A stretch of DNA of 64,000 bases from Metaphire vulgaris (taxonomy: Eukaryota > Annelida > Clitellata > Crassiclitellata > Megascolecidae): positions 5,570,343 through 5,634,342 of the forward strand of contig CM030859.1 of NCBI GenBank assembly GCA_018105865.1. The letters are read 5' to 3'. The notes under the pieces were generated by a model that saw only the letters and a list, made by a program, of their open reading frames with translations, had not been told where the DNA came from and did no database searches. A program made the translations under genes and the position numbers. This document shows positions 32,160-44,261 of the stretch, in pieces. How positions within the stretch are numbered: the first letter of the stretch is position 1; every line of letters starts with the position of its first letter.

Positions 32160-32330
32160 ACTATTATATAAACTTCTATGGCGCCACTATCATAATGCCC
32201 ATGGCATCAGCCGATGACGCACCAAATCCAATTTGAATTAGAGCCAGGTCAAGACGGAAAGACCAGTCAGAGCAGCGGGAGAGCAATCTAAGGGGGATCA
32301 ACCAAGTCAAACAGATATGCTTTAAGACCG
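32160..32330 (-). mobile_element. LINE 3' UTR fragment
   Basis: Inverted, it ends with GGCGCCATAGAAGTTTATAT, the same end type as the plus LINE 18558-19910, with GATGCCATGGGCATTATGAT before it (compare GATGCTCCTGTGCATTATGA). Nothing else noted in 31944-32160 or 32330-32570. Confidence 0.7.
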
Positions 32331-32574
32331 GATCTGAAAGATGATAAAGTAGTCGTTATACGAAGTGACATTGGCAATGAATTTTATATCCTAAGGACGC
32401 ACACTGAGAAACAACTAATGCCAATGACTGTGCAATAATGATAAAGGGAAAATGAAAATCATACCGAATGCCTAGGAGTGATTAGTAGGTTGTGGGATAA
32501 GCCGCATCTTAAGATAATTGGGTTCGTTATATAGCCGATTAACAGGCAACAAAGACAATCGCAACACCTGCAAG

Positions 32575-34400
32575 GCGTCTTAAAGGCCAAGGCAAAACGT
32601 GACAGTGAGTCGTACTATCAATCGCTAGCCTCTGAAGCAGAAGAAGGACTGAAGAAAACAACTTAATGTCAACTTACAGAGTCATCAACAGGATACGTGG
32701 CACCCGTAAAATGTATGGCACAACTCCCATATTAAAAGCTGACGGCTCACCCTGCGCCAATCAAGACGAGACCCTACAACGCTAACGTGAATATTTTTCT
32801 AATGCCCTAAACCACTCACCCGCAGCACCTTGTCAAGAAATAGCAGAGGAGTCGCTCACTTCATCTGATGACCCAGATGTGTCAACCGATATCCCAAACC
32901 TAAACAAAGCCCGCACAGATATCCAGCAGCTAAGTCACGGTCGCGCAGCAGGTCCGGATGAACTTCCACCAGAGCTGCTTAAGTGTGCAATTGGCCCATT
33001 GAGTTCAGCTCTCCACGAGCTCTTCCTGCGAATATGGTCTTCTGGCAAGGTGCCAGTGGAATGGAAATCTGGTATCATATTAGTATTGTTCAAAGGCAAA
33101 GGCCCAAGAAACAAATGCTCAAGCCACAGATCCATCACATTGCTGTAAGTTCCCGGCAAGGTATTTGTTCACGTCCTACTCGTACGATTGCATCCACTAC
33201 TGACATCCCACCGTCGGCCTGAGCAGTTTGGATTCACGGGAGGTAGGTCCACCGTGGATGCCATATTGGCTCTTAGACTCCTGTCTGAGATCCATCGCGA
33301 ATTCAACCAGCCACTACAGGTCGCTTAGCTGAAGGCAGCATTTGATTCTATCGATCGTCAAGCACTGTGGCAGGCCATGAGAGGCATTGGAGTTCCGACA
33401 TTTCTTACTGAATCTGATAAGGTACCTCCACGAAGGCAGCAACGTCAGAATACGTGTCAACGGCGCACATTCCGAGGCCTTCATGACATCCACGGGAGTC
33501 CAACAAGGATGTGTCTTCCCTCTTCTGCAGAGCTATGGATTGGATACTTGAAAGGGTAATGAGCCATCATGGAATCCAGCTACCAGAACACCGTTTTAGC
33601 GACCTCCATTATGCTGACGATGTCGCACTGTTAAACACATCCACAGCAAATTTTTCGGAAACCCTTGACCACCTTGAAAAAGAAGCCTCTCATCTAGGTA
33701 TGCGACATATCATGGTAAAAGACCAAATTGCAAAATTTGAGCTCTGCTGCACACGATTGACAACGAATGCGACCTCATCACCAATGGGAAGGAAGTGGAA
33801 AATGTTACCCAATTCACCTACTTGGGCAGCGTCAGAGCTCAGACGGTAGATGCACGTCTGACATCAGCCGCAGGATTCGCAGGATTTAGCAGCTTCTACT
33901 ATGGGATCGCTTCAACGCTTATGGAACCAAAGCCACATCTAGCTCTGCACAAAGCTCCGTTTTTATCAGACATTTGTCCTTCCCATTCTACTTTATGGTT
34001 CAGAAACTTGGACACGTTTATAACGTTATACGAAACGATTACAGGCCTTCCACCTGCGCTGTCAACGCCAGATTATGCATGTTCGCTGGTTTATCAAATG
34101 ACATCGTTTATCGTGTACGGGATTAGCACCAATACCCGAAGCCATCTCTCGCCGCGCACAGCATTATTTGGACACGTTGCACGGCTGGACGGTAACACCC
34201 CGGCACATGGCGCCCTTATCTGCGCCATAGCACGTCGCAAGGAACGTCATCCTCCTGCGAACTAGAAACGACTCCCTGTAAGACCACGACGTTCTTGGAG
34301 CCAGCAAGATTGGAAATGGATCCTCCTCCGCTATAGCGTGCGAATGGAACATTGCACTAGGACGTGGACATTCCACTAGTGGTAGATTGGCGCAACGGAC
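32575..34400 (+). mobile_element. RTE-type LINE, near-complete RT, decayed
   Basis: Plus-strand frames, in order: SESYYQSLASEAEEGLKKNN, STYRVINRIRGTRKMYG, LSHGRAAGPDELPPELLKCA (32879-33148), WKSGIILVLFKGKGPRN, EQFGFTGGRSTVDAILALRL, LKAAFDSIDRQALWQAMRGI, FCRAMDWILERVMSHHG and FSDLHYADDVALLNTS (catalytic YADD, about 33595-33640), then LFGHVARLDGNTPAHGALI near 34165. It is broken by at least five shifts or stops, for example a TAG in place of the residue before LKAAFD. Order and motifs fit an RTE ORF2 missing its endonuclease. Confidence 0.9.
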
Positions 34401-34416
34401 CTCCGCTGTCCAAGCG

Positions 34417-34417
<1 letters not shown>

Positions 34418-34501
<84 letters not shown>
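34418..34501. repeat. (TA)n(GA)n compound microsatellite
   Basis: About 48 bp of TA followed by about 35 bp of GA, directly after the RTE 3' end. Confidence 0.96.
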
Positions 34502-34502
<1 letters not shown>

Positions 34503-34549
34503 ATGGTTTTTATATACTTAATAACAGATTTTATAATTAATTCGGTGTT

Positions 34550-35420
34550 TGATAGGAAGCCGGTGTCTAGCAAGGGATGTTTAAATATGTTCACATGTGG
34601 TAGCTTTGGATATGACTTAAATAAGAAATTTTGATTACATTATTAAGAAACTCCAGAGAGTACTCTGAAGTTTCTGCATGTTTGAATGTGTGATGCCGAA
34701 AAACATAGGATTGCAATAATCTAGGTGACAAGATACCAATGGATTGGCTAGTTGAATAAGGATAGGCTTATGAGGTAGATGTCTGATGCGTTAGATGTCT
34801 GAATATGATAACGAGAAATTTTGACAACTGAAATTTATGTGATTAGTGAAAGAGATTACGTTTTTTGATGAATTTAGAAGAAGCTTATGTGAGTCCATCC
34901 ATGACTGAACATTAGTGAAGGCAGTGGACAAAAAATCTCATGGGATGAGTTCGAAGATGAGTGATCAAAAGAGATGAGAATTTTAGTATCATCAGCATAA
35001 AGATGATAGGCCACTTGATGACCATCAAAAAGTGAATCCAAGGGGGTTGTGTAGAGAGTAAATAACAGAACAGAGCCTTGAGGGACAACACAAGACAGAA
35101 CAGTGGGCGTTGAGAGATTCTCATTTATTTTACTTATTGAGTTCTGGGATGTAAATATAAAGTAAACCAATGTAAAAGCAGAGATTTGAAATGAATGTTA
35201 AAAACGATTAAGAAGAATAGAATGATCAACATGAGTCAGGTCAAGACGGAAAGGTATCAAAGGCGGCAAAGAGGTCAAGAAGTAGAAAAGTAGAAAAAGC
35301 AGCAAATTTCCCAGCATCGAACAATGTAATCAACAAGCCCGAACAATGTAATCATGAATTGCCATCAGAGCCTTTTCGGTTGGATGATATTTTCCGTAGG
35401 CAGACTGGAAAGAGAGGTAG
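34550..35420 (-). mobile_element. CR1/L2-like LINE, RT fragment
   Basis: Minus strand: SCVVPQGSVLLFTLYTTPLD, AYHLYADDTKILISFDHSSS and FSHGWTHISFF (34874-35170), close in wording to the plus LINE 18558-19910 but shifted and shortened. The upstream sequence to 35420 fits the AAFDTF/ATEKALMAIHD region in decayed form. 35430-35820 is blank. Confidence 0.8.
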
Positions 35421-35829
35421 TGTTCTCCGTTTCGCAGCCATGGTCTGCTTTCATCACTAACTTGAATATATGTTTATTTGGCACAAATTTCATAATTGTC
35501 TTTAGATTTTATTGTTAGTCGTAACGAGCAAAACGCAGGCGCTCGACAAAGAAATATGAAACTGTAATATCGTTTCATGCAGCATTTTAATGTGTTTGCA
35601 CTTTATCTGTGGCTTTTTGAGTTTAGCAGTCTTTTTCGGGATATTAAAAAGAATACTTTGTGAAGAATAGATTCACGTCGGAAGAGCAGCGAAACAGATA
35701 TTCAACTTCCGGCAATGACGACGAATATAACTGGTATCTAAAATTTCGTGTATCTCTGGCAAAAGTTACACTGACTGCCGGTAGAATAGAGAATTGTATT
35801 TAAGACTGGTGTTCTTGTTTTAAAATACT

Positions 35830-36190
35830 GCAGTCTGGCCAACCTTAATATTTAAAATCTATGTTAAACCATCCGAAACATTATCAATCAACAAGACTTG
35901 CTGATTCATTGTTAAATGTACCTAGAACAAACACTGAAATTGGTAAGAGAGCTTTTTCTATTTCTGGGCAAAAAATCTGGAACTCTCTCCCTCTGGTTTT
36001 CAGATCTTCCAATAAATTTAGCATTTTCAGATCTAGGCTTAAAACACGTCTCTTCCAATTAACATTTCCTCCCTAGTCTGTCTTGCTGTTACCCTCTGAC
36101 TGATCTCTGAAATGATCTGGTCTTTTGCGGATGGATTTGAAGTACCTTGAGTATTAGAAATGGTGCTATAGAAGTGCATAATTATTATTC
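35830..36190 (+). mobile_element. CR1/L2-like LINE 3' end
   Basis: Plus strand: YQSTRLADSLLNVPRTNTEI, GKRAFSISGQKIWNSLPLVF and SIFRSRLKTRLFQL, stop, then GATCTGGTCTTTTGCGGATG and GTGCTATAGAAGTGCATAAT with a short ATT tail. Same family as 25180-25508. Confidence 0.88.
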
Positions 36191-36399
36191 TTTTCGGTGC
36201 CTTTTTGCTCTCGGCACAAGCGGTGGACTCAGATGATTGGCCAATTCGTCAGCTTTTTGGTACACTGCGTCAAAAACTGCTCGCTGCGCATGTCTGACAG
36301 AGTACTTTTCATAAACCAGCCGACTGAATGGCAGAAGTAGCGGTAAATCTAGGCTTTCTGAACAGCTCTGGCAAGACTCTCACAGGGTCCAAAAATTTT

Positions 36400-36556
36400 A
36401 ATTGACACCAGTCGCCATTATGGCATCGTCATTCCGCCGCACTTTAAGACATGACATTCATTCAACTTGAAATTTTCTAAGAGGATGTGGGGCAATTGCC
36501 CCCACATATAAAATTGTGTGGGGCAACTGCCCCATTGCCCCATGGTTCCGACACCC
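36400..36556. mobile_element. MITE fragment with GGGGCAATTGCCCC arms
   Basis: Nested GGGGCAATTGCCCC-like palindromes and an end TCCGACACCCCTG at 36556; inverted, CAGGGGTGTCGGA, a hAT-like terminus. The left end was not found. Confidence 0.45.
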
Positions 36557-36667
36557 CTGCTTAGGCCCTGCCATTTTTGGTCAGGCCTTGCCTTGGGTCC
36601 TGCCAAACAAATAGTCAAATAGACTTAGACCTAGCAAGTTCAAAATTGATCAATAATTTCGATCGGA

Positions 36668-36703
36668 TTGCAATGCATTGCATTGCATTGCAATGCAATG
36701 GAC
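36668..36703. repeat. (TGCAT)n self-complementary repeat
   Basis: TTGCAATGCATTGCATTGCA and continuation, a short palindromic pentamer array. Confidence 0.85.
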
Positions 36704-36946
36704 ATGATCAATATTTAAAAGTGACATTGAATAGTAAAAGAAAATATGCTGAGTACGGTGCAAATGTAACCAATGCTGAAGTGCAAGGGGAAAATGAACC
36801 ATCATTCAATGTGACCGAACTCGGTCATTCAGGAAACGAAAACCTGCGAAGAAAAACATTGATCCAAATATCCTGCTGATTTTTAGATATAAATAATATT
36901 ATAATAGCCTAATAAAATTTATACATTACAGTGATTACACAGAGGC

Positions 36947-37036
36947 CAGGGCCGCCGAGAGAAATAAGTTGAACTTTGTATAAGGGCCCACACACGTTCC
37001 ATGTAGCGGGGCCCGGACTTTCTCTCGGCGGCCCTG
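36947..37036. mobile_element. 90-bp palindromic MITE, CAGGGCCGCCGAGAGAAA ends
   Basis: Left CAGGGCCGCCGAGAGAAA; right, inverted, CAGGGCCGCCGAGAGAAAG. Eighteen bases match exactly. The target duplication is not convincing (ACAGAGGC against GCGACAGA). Confidence 0.75.
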
Positions 37037-37039
37037 GCG

Positions 37040-37630
37040 ACAGAAAATACGGGAATAATGAGTCAGTTTCAGATTATGACTACTAGACACTATTCATACG
37101 CAAAGAAATACGCTTCCCATCATTGATAGCAATAATAGGGCTAAGGCCTTAATATAATTACTTTTTAAACATGATAAACTATTGGTTCTCGCAAAAATGC
37201 ATTAGTATTGCTCGAAGCATTGTAGCTTTTGCCCTACAAGTAAGCATTTCTAAACATTGATGCCGTAAAGGCTTTTGCTGAGCAAAAAAAACATTAAAGA
37301 TTTGTCATTAGAACTAAGGCAAAAATGAACCGAATGCTTCGGATTGCGGATGAATGCAGCAGGAAAATATCATAAAATCACATATCCAGGACAACAACTT
37401 CTTCCATTTATAAGCTTTGCAGGAGGATACAGAGATGTCTTTTACGATTTGTGCTGCCTGCAAGCACAATTCCAATGATCACAGCTGCTAAGCGCTCGTT
37501 CAACACTTTTAAACGAGCTAAGACTTATTAGAGTAGGCCTACTTGAGTACTTCAACGAGCGACGAACGCTTATTTACTACCTAATGCTATCATTCCCTCT
37601 AAAAGACACAATCAGTTGGAAATTGAGCCG
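37040..37630. other. No recognisable feature
   Basis: AT-rich sequence. Around 37480-37560 GCTAAGCGCTCGTTCAA ... AAACGAGC(T)AAGACT is suggestive of hAT C-terminal debris but too short to call. Confidence 0.35.
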
Positions 37631-37989
37631 ATTTTACTAGAGCTGCAGAAATTAACGATTAATCTACCGATTAATCGTTAAAATTTGTAATCGATTAAAT
37701 TTTCTTTAATCGAGTAATTTTTCGATTAAAATTTAATATTTTTATATTTTCTAGTTTTCTTAATTGTTAATAGCTTGATTAAGTTTTAATAGTTTCTAGC
37801 TTCTTCTATATGTACTTAGTACTATATGTACTCGGTATCATTATTCTATCGGTCAACGTTAATAAAGGTAAAGGTAGTCCCATACTCGATTTCGAGCGTA
37901 GGGGCCGGTGCTGATCTCCGGTTACTAGGCAAGCAGTAATGCAGGTGGCTTGCGCCATTAATCTAGAGTAGGTTGCCATTACTTCCTCT

Positions 37990-39070
37990 AATGTCAATAT
38001 GTCAATGTGTCAACTTATATAGTGCTTATTTAAAGTCAGGCTTAGCGAAGCGCTTTACACATTACACTTATGAGATTTTAAATAAGTGTCTCTTTAGTCA
38101 CGTTGCAAATGAATCAGGCTTTGTTTCTTTAGTTACTTCGTCTGGTAACAAGTTCCATAGAATAGGATTCTCACGAGTGACGGATTTTTCTCCAAATTTG
38201 GCCGTTTCTGACGGGGGAGGAACAGCCAGCTGGACCCGAGTACTTGATCTCAGCTGAAGGCGACGCTCTGTTAGTATGGCCCTATGAACAAGTTCAGTTA
38301 AATAGTCCGGGCAAGTATGGTCGTTAAGTACGCGAAATGTCGGCCAACATCGTTTGTAGGTGATTCGCTCTGTAACACGCAACCAGTGGAGTTTGTCTTT
38401 TAGCAAGGGGGTGACATGGTCAGCATTGGTCACCCCATCGAGCTCCGTAGATAATGCGAGCAGATGCGTTTAGAATCATCTGCAGGCGGTTCAGTTGTAC
38501 TTTCGGGATGCCGAGGAGGATACTGTTACAGTAGTCTACCTGTGTAAGAACGAAGGATCGGACGAGTTGAATCACTGCTCTCAGTGGAAGGTAGCGACGG
38601 ATCGCTCTAATCCGCCGGAGCTGATAGAATGATGTACGAGTAACATCCCTGATGTGACTATTTGAACGTAAGCGCTTCGTCGACGAGTACACCAAGAAGG
38701 CGCACTTCATTGGCCGGGACGATGAGAGCACCGTCTATTTGGAACGGTGCCTGGCTGATCAAATGCCTCCTCCTGAGGGTCACGATCCACAGGAACTCCG
38801 TCTTGCTGGGGTTCAAGGCTAAGCGATTGACTTCAGTTCAATGATTGATCTTGGTTATGCACTCGCTGACTCGTAGACGATCCATGTCAGTAGGGAGGCA
38901 TGAGGAATGTATCTGAACATCATCGGCGTAGGAGTGCGCCGCCAGCCCGAAAGATCTGATGATTTTTCCTATGTCAGCGACATAGAGGACGAACAGAAGG
39001 GGTCCGAGTACTGACCCCTGCGGTACGCCACAGTGGACCGGTCGAGGAGCAGAATTACACTATTCCAGCT
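37990..39070 (-). mobile_element. CR1/L2-like LINE, 3' part
   Basis: Minus strand: PTDMDRLRVSECITKINH-like, SYADDVQIHSSCLPTD (about 38890-38940), LALNPSKTEFLWI-like, RDVTRTSFYQLRRIRAIRRY, VLTQVDYCNSILLGIPKVQL, NASARIIYGARWGD, HVTPLLKDKLHWLRVTERIT and RENPILWNLLPDEVTKE. The 3' end is GCACTATATAAGTTGACAC with a TGTCAATA tail. Several shifts. Continues 5' at 39236. Confidence 0.92.
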
Positions 39071-39235
39071 AACTAATTACCCGGCCATGCGACTAGAGAG
39101 TCCAATCTTGAATCGTTCGCAAGGAAACTTAAAACTCATTTCTTCGAGACATCGTATTAGTGTAAAGCGCTCTAGCCTTTGACTTTTCGTTCATGTTTTT
39201 GCGCTGTATAAATTGACTTTTTAACCTAACCTAAC
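39071..39235 (+). mobile_element. Short LINE 3' end inserted in opposite LINE
   Basis: About 165 bp: GCGACTAGAGAGTCCAATCT (as in 18330-18360 inverted), then TTGCGCTGTATAAATTGACT and a (CCTAA)n tail. Same family as 18213-18557. A possible CTAACT duplication at the junctions (about 39068-39074 and 39230-39235). Confidence 0.82.
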
Positions 39236-39770
39236 TGACTGCGTTCTCCCGGTGAGGTAGTTCCGGAGCCAGGATAGAACGTCAACCTTGATTCCGTTGG
39301 TGAGTTCAAGACGTCGGATTATTTTATGGTCGACAGTGTCGAACGCCGCCGAGAGGTCGAGTAAACAGAGAAGAGACACCTGCCCATTCGATATTGCATC
39401 GACGATGCCGTTATAGATTCGTAGGATGGCCGTCTCTGTAGAGTGACCCTTTCGATAGGCAGACTGTTCCATCGGCATTAGCCCGTTCTTCAGCAGGTAT
39501 TCGACCATTTGCGTGTTAACCATTTTCTCTAGCACCTTGGACAAGAACGGGAGGTTAGATACTCGGCGGTAGTTAGTAACATCCGCCGGGTTGGCCCCAG
39601 GCCTCTTGAGTCGCGGATAGACTATCGCGTGCTTCCACGACGACGGGAAATCCCCCATTCTGAGAGAAGTGGACAGAAGCGTCGTCAGGAATGGAGCCAG
39701 CATGTCTATGACTTCCCATACTGGGAGTGGGTCTGACTTACACTTTTTGTTCGGTAATGACTGAATGATC
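39236..39770 (-). mobile_element. CR1/L2-like LINE, RT fingers and palm
   Basis: Minus strand 39221-39703: FPSSWKHAIVYPRLKRPG, TNYRRVSNLPFLSKVLEKMV, SAYRKGHSTETAILRIYN, SLLCLLDLSAAFDTVDHKI and WLRNYLTGRTQSVRLG. With the insert removed, it runs into the CGVPQGS region at about 39030 and the YADD at about 38930, making this the longest LINE copy in the window (about 1.7 kb). Confidence 0.92.
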
Positions 39771-39888
39771 GCTGTAACGTCCGCAGTCGACAGACTGCGG
39801 ACGGAGACAGCAATCCACGTTTTACCCTTCGCAGCTTAACGCTGCTACCAATTTATCGACGCCTAAGCGATGAACGGCTTGGTTGGCC

Positions 39889-39975
39889 GCCGGCACCACG
39901 GCTAGATCCCGGGATGGTCACCCATCCAAGTACTAACCGCACTCGACGTTGCTTAACTTCGGTGTTCTGACGGGA
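39889..39975 (-). ncRNA. 5S rRNA-derived fragment (3' two thirds)
   Basis: On the minus strand, CAGAACACCGAAGTTAAGCA, then ACGTCGAGTGCGGTTAGTAC, TTGGATGGGTGACCATCCCG and GGATCTAGCCGTGGTGCCGG follow metazoan 5S rRNA from about nucleotide 38 to the 3' end, including the internal control region (AAGCA...GGTTAGTACTTGGATGGGTGACC). The first third is missing, so it is either a 5S pseudogene or the head of a 5S-derived SINE truncated at its 5' end. Confidence 0.85.
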
Positions 39976-40106
39976 CAGAGAGAGACAGTGCCACACAGTG
40001 CCAAGTAGGCTATAAACGTTAATAGCATAGATTTTTATTTAAATATATGGTTGAAAACGTATACGTCATTATTATTGTTATTACACGACAGAGACTTTTG
40101 GTGGAA

Positions 40107-40165
40107 AATAGGGTTAGGGTTAGGGTTAGGGTTAGGGTTAGGTTAGGGTTAGGGCTAATCCTAAC
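40107..40165. repeat. Interstitial (TTAGGG)n tract with inverted end
   Basis: Six to seven near-perfect GGGTTA units, then GGGCTAATCCTAACCCTA, a reversal of orientation. It lies in the right arm of the old hAT shell. Confidence 0.92.
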
Positions 40166-40360
40166 CCTACTTAATCGAGATTAATCGATCACAAAAGTTT
40201 TCCGATTAATCGAACAACAAAATTTTTATCGTTACCAGCCCTAATTTGTACATGTCTATAGAGATGCTTTCCGACCGGCGCATACTGTAGCTCAATATAG
40301 ATATCTCAGCATGTCTGTAGATTGCATCTAGTTATCACCTAACAATAAAATATAATTGTA

Positions 40361-40707
<347 letters not shown>

Positions 40708-40709
40708 AA

Positions 40710-41430
40710 TCTGTTATGTACAAGACACAGAACGACAGAAGATTGGCAGTACAGATCCCGCCCAAAATCGTCAAATTTTGTATTTTGTATAGCATACCGT
40801 CAATCGGGATTGACAGCACTACTGATTATGCAGGTACTATGGCTAGTAATTACTAATTCGCTACTCATATATGATTTTTTGTATAATAATGCGCATGGTA
40901 AAAAGAATTGATTATGGGTTATAGTTGATACAATCAACAAGCTTAAGTGCAATTTATTGCATATACATTGGGCAACTCTGTAAAAGAAGCAAAAATTTAT
41001 CTGACTGAGCTGCCCATGACAACAAATTTCGGGCCCTGCTACAGGCCCTGCATGATATAACAACCTGGCGCCGCCACTGCGCCGCTTCAACCATTCAAGA
41101 GTTACCTGTAAACCGTAAACAGTGATCGGGCGAAAAGAGGGTACAAACGACAGAATGGTGGAGGGTACAAGAACAAATAAATCCAAACAGAAAGGCAACA
41201 AAAAAGCATTAACGACACCCTTGCGGACGTGAATGTAGGTCTACTTATCGATTTCGAACACTTCTTCGATACTCGGTTCTTAACAAAAGTTTGCTTAACA
41301 TTTTAATTTGTCAAAATATGCTGCTATATTCCACCTGAATTTATTGCAGAAAAGGTATTTGAAATTCGATTTATATTTGCCCTAAGCATGGATGATATAA
41401 TTATGCGATTAGGCATGATGAATTTGGTCT
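40710..41430. other. Mostly blank; hAT MITE end at ~41083
   Basis: AACCTGGCGCCGCCACTG ending near 41083 is the inverse of a CAGTGGCGGCGCCAG terminus. No partner was found. No gene seen. Confidence 0.4.
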
Positions 41431-41435
41431 GTAGA

Positions 41436-41955
41436 CTCTATTCTATTCTATTCTACTTAATAATTTATGTAGCGCTATTGTAGGACCAAGGCCAAAGGCA
41501 AGAGCGTTTTACAAAAGGCAGTCGTTCGATATACGAAATAAATGCGTTTTAAGGTTCGAAAAGAACGACTCGAAGTTGGTTGCCATGGTCACTGAAACTG
41601 GAAGTGAGTTCCAAAGGAGATGATTGCCCCGAGTCCAAGCTTCACGGTCTTGGATGGAGGGGGAACGTAGAGGTGAGATCGTTTGCTTAGGACGAAGCTG
41701 TTTGCGACAGTCTGTCATCACCGGCCTGCGTATCAACGCCGAAAGATATTCCGGGCAGAAAGGGTCATACAAGGCTCGGAAGGTCAGCGAGCAGCGTTTA
41801 AAAACGATACGCTCCGGGATCTTGAGCCAATGGAGCTTATCCCTCAATAACGGGGTAACATGGTCATGCCACCTGGCACCGAAAATCATCCGGGCGGCGG
41901 CATTCAGGACTGATTGCAGTCGGCCCAGCTGATAGTCGGGAAGGCCGACTCTGGT
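41436..41955 (-). mobile_element. CR1/L2-like LINE 3' end
   Basis: Minus strand: HVTPLLRDKLHWLKIPERIV, FKRCSLTFRALYDPFCPEYL, GNHLLWNSLPVSVTMATNFE and FFSNLKTHLFRIS (41509-41889); 3' end GCGCTACATAAATTATTAA with a (GAATA)n tail at 41436-41460. Confidence 0.92.
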
Positions 41956-42011
41956 TTGTTCGTTATGGATAGTAATGTTTTCGATTTGTCTGTTGCTAGT
42001 GTAAACGTATG

Positions 42012-42014
<3 letters not shown>

Positions 42015-42058
<44 letters not shown>
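42015..42058. repeat. (TA)n microsatellite
   Basis: About 22 TA units. Confidence 0.96.
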
Positions 42059-42059
<1 letters not shown>

Positions 42060-42061
<2 letters not shown>

Positions 42062-43430
42062 TCTACGTCAATATTGATTTTAGCCTATTGTTACTAATTG
42101 ACTGTAAAATTAAAACAACAATTTCTTGGCTGAGTGATTCTACTACTTACAAACGAAAATTTCAAAATTAAATGCAATGAAATCCATATATTACACACTA
42201 ACTTTTAAACAAGTTGTTAAAGTATGCAACTCTGGACTCGCATCGAGGGTGATATTCTTCATGTATGTTCTGATTTATGAAAAATAGGTGGCCCCATGCT
42301 TAGAAGTTGCCACCCTCCCACTTGCCAAATACTAGAGCTGCCACTGACAACGAGAGATAAATTGTAGAAGAACCATGAAAATTCCAATCAGAACGGCTTT
42401 GTTTGTAGCGTGATTCCGGCCGTGACGAGAGCTGCACACACCAGGACTCAGCCCTCAAAGGCCTGGACCAGGATCAAAGACTTGACAATACCAGTCAAAT
42501 TGTCATTTAATGCCTAGATTCGTAGGTTTTCGGCCATATTATTAGTTCACAGTATAAATATATCTTCTTCGGGTGTCGTGTATTTCTACGTTGATGACTA
42601 TGGACGTCCATTTCTCTCTGTTGAATGAGTTCTAATTCTGTAGTTAACCCCCTTTACAACAGTCAGTAAACTACTGATATAGGCTACGTCATTCTTTGTC
42701 TTTCTCTTGATCTTTTGTCTTCGACTTTTCCAGTAGTTACCAGGTTTTCTGTACCTTTCTTCATCATATTATGTAAAAAAATTGAAGTTTTCTTTTACGT
42801 ATTGTAGATAGCAATTTTCTTTGTGTACCTGCCATTTCGAGTATTAATTCATTCGTTGTTAAAATATACATACATTCAGACCGATGTCTGATCCAGCGTT
42901 CAATTCTCTTGTAGACTAAAGTTTTAAATGTGAACTTCATTCAAGCATAACGAAAGTGTTTATTTAGACTCACTATGGCAACAATCCTATACGTTCGTTT
43001 TACTGTTTACCATTGCCATTTTCGAATGTATAGTGAACTGAATGATTGCACCAAAAATTATAAAGCTATCTGAAAAGAACATATTATTTTGCCTATTGCC
43101 AACTAGCCGTGGCCGGTTTAAGTAATGTGTTCAGACAAGTCAACATCAACCGTCCACGTGATGTGATCAATCTGAATTGTATTGTTTGGTATGTACAGAC
43201 TATTGAATAGACCTACGGTGGAATCTAGGCTAATGGAATCTAGGGTAATCTAGGTTTTCTTGGTCTGCCCAAAAACCTGCTCTCCACTTTGCAATTTGTC
43301 TGAAATGATGCGGCTCGTCTTGTGGCTAATGCCTCGTGGCTAATGCTAATGCTCCTCGCTACTCTAGCATCTCAGACTTTATGCTTAATGTGACAAATTT
43401 TGGAAATATAGATTAAAACTTCTAATTACT
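42060..43430. other. No gene recognised
   Basis: GAGCTGCCACTG at about 42342 is an isolated hAT-type end. 43090-43210 shares GTGGCCGGTTTAAG(T/A)AATG and GTCCACGTG(A/G)T with 60700-60790, so a dispersed repeat is present. No coding evidence. Confidence 0.4.
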
Positions 43431-43439
43431 ATCGCCTAT

Positions 43440-44223
43440 CACCCCCGTATTTGGGCTATACTAAGGAATATACGCTGAATAAGCCAGTCGTTCGGCTTAT
43501 CGTCGAGCGAGTCCAAATTTCTTGCCTCGCCTGAACCTTGGACCCGCATTTCTATTGGTTATCGACGCGTTTCGGCTTCTCCGGGCGCTGTCGACGGTTA
43601 TAAAACCCCGTGTTTTCACTGTATTTGGTATTTTGGCACGCCGGTCACTACAGCTTCCGGTTGAATAAACCGAGGCCTAGTACCGACATTATACGCGAAT
43701 CTCTTTCTGACCTCTGGTCGGAAGGACTTAAAAGAAAGTACTTCTCTGTAGCTGGCGAAATCCCTAACACTGCATAAACTGTGTGTGTGCGTGTATGGGC
43801 GCGACTATGTGCGACTATACGTGCGTGCGTGCGTGTCTGTTGCTATAGCTGTGTTATTATATATCTACTTCTTGTTTTAGGTTCTCTTCTCTCTTCTCCG
43901 ACTTCCGGTTGAAGAAACCGTCGTGGAATTGTATGACTTGGTGTTCCGACTTCCGGTTAAAGAAACTGCTGTCGGATTGTACTGTTTTATATATATGTAT
44001 ATATATACATATAGCTTCCGGTTTGAGAAACCGTCGCTAGATTGTCGTTGTTGTATATCCTACCGACAGTCTGCGAAAGAAAACTGATTGGCTAGATGTC
44101 AGACGGACCCGCTGAAAGGCGACCGTATGTGTGTGCCCGACTTCCGGTGACATAAACCGTTGTCGCTAATGTATTTGTTTCTATTTCCTGACTCCAGTTG
44201 AAGAAACCGCTGTCAGTCTTTCT

Positions 44224-44261
<38 letters not shown>

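Larger units (their letters stand above)
37638..40247. mobile_element. Old hAT element shell, interrupted
   Basis: Left end TAGAGCTGCAGAAATTAACG; right end, inverted, TAGGGCTGGTAACGATAA. Both continue in ATTAATCGATT palindromes, as in the intact sibling at 13893-14232. Flanks GATTTTAC (37630-37637) and ATTTGTAC (40248-40255) agree at only 5 of 8, so the duplication is decayed or this is a chimera. The interior was filled by a LINE, a 5S-like fragment and a TTAGGG tract. Confidence 0.65.

Noticed and set aside
32879..34265. Functional reverse transcriptase gene
   Set aside because: At least five shifts or stops between RT motifs; a decayed RTE element.
36947..37036. hAT insertion with 8-bp duplication
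   Set aside because: Ends match well but the flanks ACAGAGGC and GCGACAGA do not, so I list it as a MITE without claiming a duplication.
40107..40165. TTAGGG tract as chromosome end
   Set aside because: Only six or seven units, reversed at one end, and embedded in a transposon shell. It is interstitial.
37638..40247. Exact 8-bp duplication for the old hAT shell
   Set aside because: GATTTTAC and ATTTGTAC agree at 5 of 8 only; the pairing of these two ends is supported by end sequence, not by the duplication.
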